From Silene noctiflora (taxonomy: Eukaryota; Streptophyta; Magnoliopsida; Caryophyllales; Caryophyllaceae): a stretch of DNA of 26,058 nt. The notes under the pieces are model-generated. The model was not told where the DNA came from, did not search any database, and worked only from the letters and a program-made list of their open reading frames with translations. Within the stretch, counting starts at the first letter, position 1; each line of letters begins with the position of its first letter. Made by a program: the position numbers and the translations under genes. Shown piece after piece: positions 1 through 9,041 of this stretch. The DNA is taken from NCBI GenBank assembly GCA_009801015.1, contig VHZZ01006595.1, forward strand, positions 59,356 to 85,413. Direction: 5' to 3'.

Positions 1-43
1 CAATTCTGGTGTAATTGTACTTCTTAAAGTTACACCAGAATTG
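1..43. repeat. 14-bp perfect inverted repeat at left edge
   Basis: Bases 1-14 (CAATTCTGGTGTAA) are the exact reverse complement of bases 30-43, with a 15-base spacer, so the strand can fold into a hairpin. GAGTTACACA follows at about 46 and 67. This may be the end of an element that continues left of the window. The identity of any such element is not known. Confidence 0.6.
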
Positions 44-138
44 GAGTTACACAATCCATGGCATGGAGTTACACAAACACTGAAGTGGAGTTGCATGACT
101 CAATGGACTCAACTTAATTTGTGGACTTATATGATCTC

Positions 139-141
<3 letters not shown>

Positions 142-172
<31 letters not shown>
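142..172. repeat. (TA)n microsatellite
   Basis: About fifteen TA dinucleotides run without interruption. It lies just left of the first recognisable unit of the proline-rich gene array and codes for nothing credible. Confidence 0.95.
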
Positions 173-175
<3 letters not shown>

Positions 176-189
176 TTGATTGATTTGCT

Positions 190-1478
190 TAAATTGAAGG
201 GCTCATCAGAAGGAAAAAAATGTTATTTTTATGTTAGGCTTGTAATTAGCTAGCGAAATCGAAATTGAAATGAATTGTGTTGCTTTGTGTATGCATTCAA
301 ATTCACTTACAAACTCACGTAGACAGATGGAGCACAAGTTTTGTAGTTCTTTCATGCAGAGATCTCATTGAAGTTGCGCTGTAAGGTGCACTAAGGCGAT
401 GAAACACAAGGCATAATCTAGGTGAATGGCGTGTCTGAGGAGCTATACGCCTAAAGGCGATGAAACACAAGGCATAATTCGTATACTAATGTTGGTTCAC
501 ACACATTTACTCGTATAGGTTTATCAAGTTGAAAGGCTTTGCGTCTTCGCAATCAATGTGCCTAACAAACTCAAGCCTTCCATAAACCTTCATCTGAGAA
601 CCACGATTGCTGCAACGCCTGCAAGCACATACACCTAAACTAAAAACCAAGATGAGGATAGACACGTTCATATGAGTCGTACTATTCGTATATGATAGGG
701 AGATTACTAATGTCTTTTTTTTCATCTTAAAAAAATAATGAGACGAGCACAATTCTATCATAGTTATTTCAGTTTAATTCAATTCATTTCAATGTAATAT
801 TATTCAATTTTATAGAATTCATATTTTGTTCAATTTCAAACTATAAAATAAAAAAATCCTTTTAACTGGTTAATGTCACCAATTTGTTTAATTCTGCTCA
901 AGTGCATTCAGTTCCACTTATCTTAAGCTCAATCCAACACAATTCCGCCAACTCAGAATTTTAGAAGAACAGAAAATGATCTAATTATGTACAACTTCCA
1001 CGATAAAAACAAAATTTACACCAATATTGTATTCAATTACGTAGCATTCCAAGCGGACATAGAGTTTGCACATCATACTATCACAGTTCTCGGCTCTCGC
1101 TCACAGACAGAAAGTTGACGTTTTTTCAGCCTTGACAAAATCTCATTTACAACTTATACGCTTTTACGGCCTTGCTGCCTTATTCTAATCTACTCCGTAT
1201 ATAATTATCCAAGAATGAAGAGTGGGAAAACTAAAATTGTTACAGAATCATCAATCATGCTTATGTTTATTGTTGTTCAACGTTGAAATCTGATCACTTT
1301 ATGACGGCGACTATAGTTGGTAACCTAATGTCCAAACTCTCTAAGGCCTGAGTTTGTTAATGAGAATAACTAGTCTTGCATTGGTGAGAAGGTGACCAAC
1401 ATATTAAAAGTTCAACCTAGTAACCCAACTACATTTAGACAATTTGCATCATCTAATTGTCTTCCCGAGTTCGAATAC
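190..1478. other. Upstream part of tandem unit A, no gene seen
   Basis: This stretch holds no credible gene. It is the upstream flank of the first proline-rich gene and can be aligned by eye with 2580-4126, 4974-6450 and 7490-8235. Shared landmarks include the TATGATAGGGAG word near 691 (also near 3071 and 5181, and TATGATAGAGAT near 7822) and the AATTCTGCTCAA word near 890 (also near 3410 and 8140). It contains a 25-bp direct repeat (393-417 and 454-478) and, near 1089-1105, a short CTCGGCTCTCG tract that matches the ends of the expanded repeat in unit C. Confidence 0.7.
393..478. repeat. 25-bp perfect direct repeat pair
   Basis: AAGGCGATGAAACACAAGGC plus ATAAT occurs at 393-417 and again, identical, at 454-478. 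The spacing is 61 bp. Only unit A shows it, so it appears to be a local duplication or insertion after the units separated. Confidence 0.85.
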
Positions 1479-1486
1479 TATAAATA
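1479..1486 (+). promoter_or_regulatory. TATA box of proline-rich gene 1
   Basis: TATAAATA lies 98 bp before the ATG, at the same place as in the two sister genes. This would put transcription start near 1510. Confidence 0.75.
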
Positions 1487-1583
1487 CCGACTTGAAACTT
1501 GTTGCACTTCCAACTCAAAAAACACACAACTAATCTTCTAACTCTCCTCAACTAGTTTCAAGTTAACACACAAAGTAACAACA

Positions 1584-1985
1584 ATGGCTGCTACCAAGCT
1601 GTACTTCCTCTGCTTCATCATGGCTATGTCAATGTCAACCATTGACGTCTCTGCTGCCCGCCATCTCCTTCAGACTGGAACGGCCATCCCGTCACTCCCT
1701 AAGCCAACCACAACACTGCCCCCTCTTCCCTCAATCCCATCCCTGCCAAAAGCCACTTTGCCCCCACTGCCTGCTAACCCGTTCCCAACCATGCCCATGC
1801 CCAAAGCCGCCCTGCCCCCGCTGCCTGCAGGTACACAAATCCCGTCACTGCCGAACATGCCATCAATTCCAAAAGCAACTCTCCCACCACTCCCTGCCAA
1901 TATCATGCCCACAATCCCAAACTTTCCAACTTCACTTCCTAACATTCCTAGCATTCCTTTCTTTTCCCCACCACCTTCAAACTAG
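1584..1985 (+). CDS. Small secreted proline-rich protein, array copy 1 (133 aa)
   Basis: An intronless gene for a small secreted, probably cell-wall, protein. Residues 1-24 form a signal peptide (MAATKLYFLCFIM core, cleavage likely after VSA), followed by ARHLLQ, a motif common at the start of mature plant proline-rich wall proteins of the PELPK1-like type. The mature part is very rich in Pro, Leu and Ala. It has four LPPLP cores spaced by PSLPK, PTMPMPK and PSIPK segments, and ends FFSPPPSN. I see no Tyr, Trp, Cys, Asp or Glu after the signal region, so cross-linking through Tyr is not expected. The ATG is in good context (ACAACAATGG) and the start is shared by all three copies. The gene sits 2.66 kb before copy 2 in the same orientation. 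A plant-style AATAAT tract lies near 2171. Molecular function is unknown; a wall or stress role is inference. Confidence 0.85.
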   Translation: MAATKLYFLCFIMAMSMSTIDVSAARHLLQTGTAIPSLPKPTTTLPPLPSIPSLPKATLPPLPANPFPTMPMPKAALPPLPAGTQIPSLPNMPSIPKATLPPLPANIMPTIPNFPTSLPNIPSIPFFSPPPSN

Positions 1986-1997
1986 GCCGCATTCGGC
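1986..1997 (+). other. Post-stop mini-hairpin GCCG-CATT-CGGC
   Basis: Directly after the TAG stop comes GCCG, a four-base loop, then CGGC. The same stem sits directly after the stop of copies 2 and 3 with a different loop (CCTT). Function is unknown; it may simply reflect recent common origin. Confidence 0.5.
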
Positions 1998-2580
1998 ATA
2001 GGATGAATACACTCCCACGTTCTTTCTTGTGCTCTTTCAAGAACCGGGTTTTGTTCACAATCTAGAGTGGCTTTTTGCCTACGAAAAGTTCTTATTTGTA
2101 TTAATTGTTATCATGTATTTGTGTGTTTCATGATTTTGATGTATACTGTTATACAGTGTGTTAGCATATGTAATAATAATAATACAGTTCATTGCTAGTT
2201 TTATTTCGTCCAAATCACAAGCTCCATTGACTACCTGACAATGATGATTCAGACCGAACTAACAGGTCGATTTCCTAGACATCACTAAGCAATCATATTG
2301 AAATACGAGCTGATGATCGAATAATGATAAAGAAAGACGACATTATAGTAAACACCAGCATAAATGCTGCCTCGTCTGAAAGATATTTAAAAAAGCAAAT
2401 AGCAAAACTCCAGTAAAAGATTAACTACCAAAATTACTCAAAAAACAACAAACAAGTAGAGCACCAGTTTGAAACAGCAAACTTAGGCAGGACTATCGAA
2501 TCGTAATTTTGTACTACCAATCAAGAATCAGAATAAACGAGAGATGTGCTTAAGAGTTATAAATTCATAATTAGCGTGTC
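1998..2580. other. 3' flank of gene 1, no further gene
   Basis: This holds the 3' UTR of gene 1 (AATAAT run at about 2171-2182, then CAGTTCATTG) and downstream unit sequence. The part from about 2200 to 2580 resembles 7150-7500 after gene 3 but is missing after gene 2. Confidence 0.6.
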
Positions 2581-4126
2581 GAGTTTAGCGTTTTAGTTTG
2601 TGTAAATTGAAGAGCAGCTTAAGCCTCATCAGACAAAAATATGCTATTTTTATGTTAGGCTTGTAATTAGCTTGCAAAATCGTAAAGAATTGTGTTTGTT
2701 TGTAGTTCTTTCTGCAGAAATCTCTCTGGAGCGCATTGTATCCGTAATCCTAGAAGGCGGAGAAGCACTACGCGAACGCCTCATGCACACAAATTCGCCA
2801 TGTTTTTCTGTACAATTTACATTTTCCAAATACATTTTGTGCAATTATACCTTCTATTATTTTAATGAACATCAGAATGAATGTAATGTAAATACGTAAA
2901 ACTGTAAAAGTCAAGGATAAAAAAATATGGAAAATGTATTGTATTGTGGCTGCGCGCCTTAGCTTTACGTCTTCACAACCAATGTACATGATAAAATCTT
3001 CCATAAACCTTCGTTTGAGAATCCTCAAGGTGAACTAAAACCCGATATGAATGGTTGGACGAGCTCCTATATGATAGGGAGAAGGGTAATGTCTATTTTT
3101 TCCTTTTCAAAAAGAATGAGTTCAGCTCAATTCAATCATGGTTAATTCGGTTTAACTAAATTTATTACAATGCAACACTATCCAGTTTCATTAAACTCAT
3201 ATTTATTTTTTCATTTCGTTTTATCTCATTTTGCTATACTTGTAAAAAATCTGAATGAAGCAAAGTAGTATGGAGTAACAAATTTGATATACTATGTACG
3301 GAGTATTTGTTTAGTTCATTACATATTTACATTTTGTTCAAGTTAAAATAATAAAAAAGAGCAAAAAAAAAAAAGTTATTTTAACTTCATCAAGGTCCCA
3401 TGTTTGTTCAATTCTGCTCAACAGCATTCAATTCAAATAAGCATCGGTCAATTAAGAATATCAGGAAAAAAAATGATCTAGTTATATTATATAGAACTTT
3501 TGCAATAAAAAAAACATTCATCAATTGAATTGCATTCATTTGAAAAGAGGAAGTAATAGTTAAGGACTTGTTACCAATATCGAAACGTAAGCCTAAGCTA
3601 AGCTGGTTATTTTATTCTAAGGGTTGCAAAGCTCTTCCGCAGGAGTTATTCAGATGTTGGATAACTAGCTTACCCTTAAGCTTCCAACATTAAATTCACG
3701 TATTATTCTAAGTGAACATAGAGTTCTCGCCTCATACGATTACGATCAGAATGTTGGCGTGTTCTCAGTCTTCACAAAATCACACTTACATACTTTCACG
3801 GCCTTGCTACCTTATTCTAATCTATATAATCTCCCAACAATAGATAATTAACAAAAAGTGTTACAGAATCATGCTTACGTTTAATGTTGTTCAACTCCGC
3901 AATTGAATATAAACCTCATTGAAATCTCCTTACGACAACGACATCGAGTTGGTAAGCCAATAACCAAACTCCCATGGCCTAAGTTTGTTATTAATCAGAA
4001 TATAGAGGTCTTGTATAGGTGAGAGGGTGAACAACACAAAGTAGATAATTCCTCTTCGTATACCAACTGTAGTTAGACACTCGGCAGTTGGCATCATCTA
4101 TTTGTCGTCATCCAGAGTTCAAATCC
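2580..4126. other. Upstream part of tandem unit B, no gene seen
   Basis: Aligns by eye with 190-1478 and 4974-6450. Short open frames here lack any recognisable protein and are not conserved between units. It contains AT-rich tracts, a poly-A run near 3365 and TACGGAGTA near 3297. Confidence 0.65.
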
Positions 4127-4134
4127 TATAAATA
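4127..4134 (+). promoter_or_regulatory. TATA box of proline-rich gene 2
   Basis: TATAAATA, 109 bp before the ATG, inside a block (GAGTTCAAATCCTATAAATA) almost identical to that of gene 3. Confidence 0.75.
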
Positions 4135-4242
4135 CCCATTTGAAACTTGCTGCACTTCCAACTCATATAACACACAACTTCAATCTTCTAATTCTCCTGA
4201 CTGGTTTCAAGTTCACACATACCAAGTACAACGTAACAAACA

Positions 4243-4662
4243 ATGGCTGCTACCAAGCTCTACTTCCTCTGCTTCATAATGACTATGTCAATGTCAACCA
4301 TTGACGTCTCTGCTGCCCGTCATCTCCTTCAAACTGGAACAGCAATCCCATCACTCCCTAAGCCAACCACAACACTTCCCCCACTTCCCAGTGTTCCCAC
4401 AATCCCATCTCTGCCCAAATCCGCCTTGCCCCCACTGCCCGCTAACCCTTTCCCAACCATGCCCATGCCTAAAGCCGCCCTGCCCCCACTGCCCACAGGT
4501 ACTCAAATCCCGTCTCTGCCGAACATGCCATCAATTCCAAAAGCCACCCTCCCACCACTCCCTGCCAATATGCCCACAATCCCAAACTTCCCAACATCAC
4601 TTCCTAACATTCCCTTTAACATTCCTAACGTTCCTTTCTTTTCCTCACCACCTTCAAACTAG
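4243..4662 (+). CDS. Small secreted proline-rich protein, array copy 2 (139 aa)
   Basis: The longest of the three near-identical copies. It has the same signal peptide with one change (TMSMSTIDVSA instead of AMSMSTIDVSA), then ARHLLQ and four LPPLP cores. Compared with copy 1 it gains SVPT before IPSLPK and has FNIPNVPFF near the C-terminus where copy 1 has the shorter SIPFF. One LPPLPA has become LPPLPT, and the C-terminus reads FFSSPPSN rather than FFSPPPSN. No Cys or aromatic residue other than Phe remains in the mature part. The start context is ACAAACAATGG. Length differences are whole-codon, which fits slippage in a coding sequence kept in frame. Its 3' UTR differs from the others by a (CA)8 run just after the stop hairpin. 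Function unknown; an extracellular wall-associated role is inferred. Confidence 0.85.
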   Translation: MAATKLYFLCFIMTMSMSTIDVSAARHLLQTGTAIPSLPKPTTTLPPLPSVPTIPSLPKSALPPLPANPFPTMPMPKAALPPLPTGTQIPSLPNMPSIPKATLPPLPANMPTIPNFPTSLPNIPFNIPNVPFFSSPPSN

Positions 4663-4674
4663 GCCGCCTTCGGC
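4663..4674 (+). other. Post-stop mini-hairpin GCCG-CCTT-CGGC
   Basis: Same stem immediately after the stop as in copies 1 and 3. Confidence 0.5.
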
Positions 4675-4686
4675 ATAGGATGAATG

Positions 4687-4702
4687 CACACACACACACA
4701 CA
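4687..4702. repeat. (CA)8 microsatellite in 3' UTR of copy 2
   Basis: Eight CA dinucleotides, present only in this copy. The sister genes have no CA run at the same point (AATACAC). Confidence 0.9.
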
Positions 4703-4973
4703 TTATTTATTGTGCTTGTTCAAGATTCGGGTTTTGTTCCAGGTTCAGAGTGGTTTGTTTAAGAATACTTCTTATTTGTATTATTTTTTGACAGGTATTA
4801 TTGTATCATGTATAAATATTGTGATTTATTTAATTTCTTATTTGTATTATTGTATCATGTATTTGTGTGTTTCATGATTTTGGTTGTAATAATAATACAG
4901 TTCATTGTTTGTTCTATTTCGTCGAAATCACAGGCGCTCCATTGCGTAGCTGACAAAGTGACAATGATGATTC

Positions 4974-6450
4974 ATATTTTCCAAATAAATTTTGTGCGAT
5001 CAGACCTTTTATTATTTTAATAAACATCAATATGTAATATAAATATGTAAAGTAAAACAAGGATAAAAAATATGGAAAAAGCATAAGAATGCGCCTTTGG
5101 TTTGCATAAATATTCATTTGGGAATCTTCAAGCACATTCTCCTAAACTAAAAACCAATATGAATGGTTGAACGAGCTCGTATATGATAGGGAGAAGAGTA
5201 ATATCTTTTCTTTTTTTTTCATTTTGAAAAAGAATGAGTTAAGCTCAAGTCAATCATGGTCGATTCGGTTTAACTCTATTAATTTTCATTGCCAGTTGCC
5301 ACACTATTCAGTTTCATAAAATGCATATTTATTCAACTCATTTCGGTCTACTACTCGTACTATACAACTCGAGTGAAGCAGACAAACATGGAGTAACAAG
5401 TTTTGATATGATACGTACGGGACTGTTTGTTTAGTTTGTTAAATTTTGTTCAAGTTAAAATAATAAAATAAAATAAAAATTCATTCCAACTTCATTAAGG
5501 TCCCAAGTTTGTTCAGTTCTAAGATTAAAAAAAAAAAAAATGTGTTTGTTCAGTTTTGTTCAACAGCATTCAATTCAATCTATTTTAAGCTCAATCCAAC
5601 ACCATTTGGTCAATTTAGAATATTAGGAAAAAAAAAAAAAAAAGTTGAACGATGTTATAGACTTATAGTTAAGGACATGTTCAAATATCTAAATACGAGC
5701 CTAATTAGCTAAGGTTATTTCGTTCTAAATTCTAATGGTTAATAACGAGTAATCATCTCCTTATTCTGTTTTGTTACTTACTTGCACGCCGGAATAATTG
5801 AATTAGAAACGGGTATGATAGATGATAAGAACTCAAAGCTCTCTCGTAGGAGTTATTCGGATGTTGGATAACTAGCTTACTCTTAAACTTCCAACAATAA
5901 ATTCAAGCACGTAGCATTCTAAGTGAACATAGCGATTGCACCTCATACGCTCTCGGCTCTCGGCTCTCGGCTCTCGGCTCTCGGCTCTCGGCTCTCGGCT
6001 CTCGGCTCTCGGCTCTCGGCTCTCGGCTCTCGGCTCTCGGCTCTCAGCTCTCAGCTCTCAGCTCTCAGCTCTCGCTCACAAACAGGATGTCCTGTTTCCT
6101 CAGCCTTCACAAAATCACACTTCAAACTTTGACAGGCTTGCTACCTTATTCTAATTAATATAATCGCCCAACAATAGACAATTAACAAAAAGTACTCAGA
6201 ATCATGCTAACGTTTTATGTTGTTCAGCTCCGCAATTGGATATAAACCTCATTGAAATGTCCTTCCGATAGCGACGTCGAGTTGGTAAGCCAATAACCAA
6301 ACTCTCGAGGCGTAAGTTTGTTATTAATGAGAATATAGAGGCCTTGTATAGGTGAGAGGGTGAACAACATAGTAGATAATTTCTCTTAGTAATCCAACTA
6401 TAGTTAGACACTTGGCATCATCTATTTGTCGTCATCCCGAGTTCAAATCC
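4974..6450. other. Upstream part of tandem unit C, no gene seen
   Basis: Begins at a junction where sequence matching about 2258 jumps to sequence matching about 2818, so roughly 550 bp of the unit is absent here. The rest aligns with units A and B. It contains two poly-A tracts (about 5525 and 5629) and the 7-bp tandem array at 5949-6074. Open frames across that array are by-products of the repeat. Confidence 0.6.
5949..6074. repeat. 7-bp tandem repeat, 18 units of GCTCTCR
   Basis: Thirteen copies of GCTCTCG (5949-6039), four of GCTCTCA (6040-6067) and one final GCTCTCG (6068-6074), with no interruption. The array lies 487 bp before the ATG of gene 3. Unit A has only about two copies at the matching place (1089-1105) and unit B none that I can see, so this is a local expansion. 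Confidence 0.95.
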
Positions 6451-6458
6451 TATAAATA
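6451..6458 (+). promoter_or_regulatory. TATA box of proline-rich gene 3
   Basis: TATAAATA, 103 bp before the ATG, in the same conserved block as gene 2. Confidence 0.75.
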
Positions 6459-6560
6459 CACAGAAACTTGCTGGACTTGCAACACAAAAAACACAACTAA
6501 TCTTCTAATTCACCTGAAGTAGTTTCAGGTTAACACATACGGAGTACCAAGTAACAAACA

Positions 6561-6971
6561 ATGGCCACTACCAAGCTCTACTTCCTCTGCTTCATCATGG
6601 CAATGTCAATGTCTACCATTGACGTCTTTGCTGCCCGCCATCTCCTTCAAGCTGGAACGGCTATCCCGTCACTCCCTAAGCCAACCACAACAATGCCCCC
6701 TCTTCCCGCAATCCCATCCATGCCCAAAGCCACCTTACCCCCACTGCCCGCTAACCCTTTCCCAACCATGCCCATGCCTAAAGCCGCCCTGCCCCCACTG
6801 CCCGCAGGTACTCAGATCCCATCTCTACCGAACATGCCATCAATTCCAAAAGCCACTCTCCCACCACTCCCTGCCAATATGCCCACAATCCCAAACTTTC
6901 CAACTTCACTTCCTAAGATTCCCTTTAACATTCCTAACGTTCCTTTCTTTTCCCCACCACCTTCAAACTAG
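6561..6971 (+). CDS. Small secreted proline-rich protein, array copy 3 (136 aa)
   Basis: Intronless third copy. Signal peptide of about 24 residues (MATTKLYFLCFIM, ending VFA), then ARHLLQA and four PPLP cores; the first is MPPLP instead of LPPLP. The C-terminal FNIPNVPFFSPPPSN links it more closely to copy 2 than to copy 1. The mature protein is again free of Tyr, Trp, Cys, Asp and Glu. The start is fixed by homology and by the TATA distance. The TACGGAGTA word lies in the leader at 6539. An AATAAT-like tract near 7140 probably helps 3' end formation. The family assignment (secreted proline-rich, PELPK1-like in layout) rests on composition and the signal peptide; a biochemical role cannot be read from the sequence. 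Confidence 0.85.
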   Translation: MATTKLYFLCFIMAMSMSTIDVFAARHLLQAGTAIPSLPKPTTTMPPLPAIPSMPKATLPPLPANPFPTMPMPKAALPPLPAGTQIPSLPNMPSIPKATLPPLPANMPTIPNFPTSLPKIPFNIPNVPFFSPPPSN

Positions 6972-6983
6972 GCCGCCTTCGGC
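6972..6983 (+). other. Post-stop mini-hairpin GCCG-CCTT-CGGC
   Basis: Third instance of the same stem directly after the stop codon. Confidence 0.5.
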
Positions 6984-7490
6984 ATAGGATGAATACACCC
7001 GTTATTTCTTGTGCTGTTTCAAGATTCGGGTTTTGTTCCAATTCAGAGTGGTTTGTTAAGAATAGTGCTTATTTGTATTATTGTATCATGTATTTTTTGT
7101 GTTTCATAATTTTGATGTATACTGTTATACAGCATGTGTAATAATACTACAGTTCATTACTAGTTCTATTTACAGTCCAAAATTACAAGCCCCATCGACT
7201 ACCTTACAGGGATGATTCTGGCCGAACTAAGAAATGAATTTTTTAGACAGCAATATGCAATCAAATCAAACAGAACGGACAAATAATGATAAAAGAACGA
7301 CGATGACATTACAGACTTACCATAAACACCAGCATAAATACTGCTTTATCTGGCAACATTTAGAAAGCAAATTGCAAACTTCAGTAAAGATTAACTAGCA
7401 ATATGACTCGAAAACAACAAGGAGCAACAATTAGAACAGCAAACTTAGGCAAGATTATCAAATCGTAAGTTTGATAATGATTAAGAGTTA
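6984..7490. other. 3' flank of gene 3, no further gene
   Basis: The 3' UTR of gene 3 and downstream unit sequence matching 2000-2580. No credible open frame. Confidence 0.6.
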
Positions 7491-8235
7491 TAACTAGCGT
7501 GCCGAGTTTAGAGTTTTAATTTGCGTAAATTGATGGCAGCTTAAGCTTCATCAGAAAAAAAAAAACGAAATGAACTGTGTTTCTAATAGCATTAGTTGTA
7601 TCAAACCAAATTCACTTACAAGCTCATATAGATTGATGGGAACAGAACAAGGTTTGTACTTCTTTTTTGCAGAAATCTCCCTGATGCTGCATCTGTAGTC
7701 CTATAAGGGAATAGGTGCACTCAATTCTTCCATAAACCTTAATCTGACAATCCTGTCTGCTGCAAGCACATACTAAACTAAAAACCGATACGAATGGTTG
7801 GACAAGCTCATATATGAATAATATGATAGAGATAAGGGTATTATCTTCTTTTTTTCATCTTTAATACATGACGAATTGAACTTAATTCAATCATAGTTAA
7901 TTCAGTTTTTAAATCAACTCAATTTAATTCAATGCAGCACTATTATTTTTATAGAATTCACATTATTCAACTTATTTTACTTCATTTCATCTCAATTCGA
8001 TTCAAATGTTACTTTTAGTAACAAAATTGAATGAAGCAAAGAAATAGTAACAAATTCAATATCTTGTATACCGAGTACTATTTTGCTTAGTTAAAATTCT
8101 ACAGTATATAAATAATCATTTAAACTAGTAAGTCTGTTCAATTCTGCTCAACTGCATTTTCAACTATCATAAGATCATCCAACATGATCCAATCAATTTA
8201 GAATTTTAGAAGAAGAGAAATGATGATTTACTTAT
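7490..8235. repeat. Tandem unit D: upstream remnant without a gene
   Basis: Matches the start of units A-C: the GAGTTTAG...GCAGCTTAAGC block near 7505 (as near 2580), GAATGGTTGGACAAGCTC near 7791 (as near 3048), and AATTCTGCTCAACTGCATT near 8140 (as near 3410). After about 8235 the resemblance stops, and neither the proximal promoter block nor a small proline-rich gene follows. This looks like the broken end of the array. Confidence 0.6.
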
Positions 8236-8902
8236 ATACCAAACATATATACGAGTATTACATAAATCTACTATCCGCTTGGAAAAATAAATGCTCAGAA
8301 ACGTAAACAATATCGCTTGCAAGTTTCAAGACATGTTCTCATATCACATGGACTCAAATAAATAATACTCTTTGGCTCCGATTATGATCGAATAAAGCAG
8401 AAAGGATCAAGAACATTCTAAAGTCAGCTGGTCGCCACAAATCTAGACCTAATTTACATCATGAATCATTCGGAAGCAAACCAATTAGAGTTTGATTACA
8501 TGCGTCGCCCATGGTGCTAGTTTTACGGCAGTAAACTCGTAAGACCTATTTTAATGAAGTTGGACAATTCCTTTAGCTATTTATATGTTGATTTGTTATT
8601 ACCTTCCAAACCTAAACAATTGATTCAATGTGATGGCAAGTTCGTGAAAATTCGACATAGTTGAGCATTCATATCATATCTAAGCATGAAATGACTAAGG
8701 GGGGGAGAGAAAAATGGATAAGTGTAGCACAAGTATACAACTAATTGCTTCTAACAGTGGAACATGTTTCAAACCAGAAGAAGGTGACCTAACTTGGTAA
8801 CACTGCTATTTTCTCCAAACAAATCTCCACATTTTGGTCAACCACAAGCCACAATTCACCAAACCATATGCAATAGTTCCTTCCAAATTCACCTAATTTG
8901 CC
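8236..8902. other. Unique upstream region of gene 4, no gene seen
   Basis: Not visibly related to the array units. It contains a GGGGGGAG run at 8700 but no supported gene or RNA. Confidence 0.5.
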
Positions 8903-8910
8903 TATATATA
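8903..8910 (+). promoter_or_regulatory. TATA box of proline-rich gene 4
   Basis: TATATATA, 139 bp before the chosen ATG. A second TA run at about 8989-8999 is too close to the ATG to serve. Confidence 0.55.
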
Positions 8911-9041
8911 ACCATCAATGCAAGATATAGCTCATCAAGTTCACAAACAACAATTAGCAGCACAAACAGCACAGAAATACAGAAACATATATATATATAA
9001 GAAAAACTCGGAAATCCCCAGACCTGGTTCATTCTTTGAGA

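Noticed and set aside
1670-1954. Gly/Val-rich open frame on the minus strand of gene 1 (similar at 9107-9340 and 9300-9536)
   Set aside because: Antisense image of Pro-Leu-rich codons.
1642-2001. Open second frame of about 119-125 codons overlapping each small proline-rich gene (also 4301-4678, 6619-6987 and, in gene 4, 9118-9741)
   Set aside because: The frames open at TTG, or in gene 4 at no better codon, and stay open because CCN-rich coding sequence rarely forms stops in the shifted frame. The shifted protein changes freely between copies. No evidence of selection.
5923-6154. Open frames reading SALGSRL repeats
   Set aside because: They are only the translation of the 7-bp tandem repeat and are absent from the sister units.
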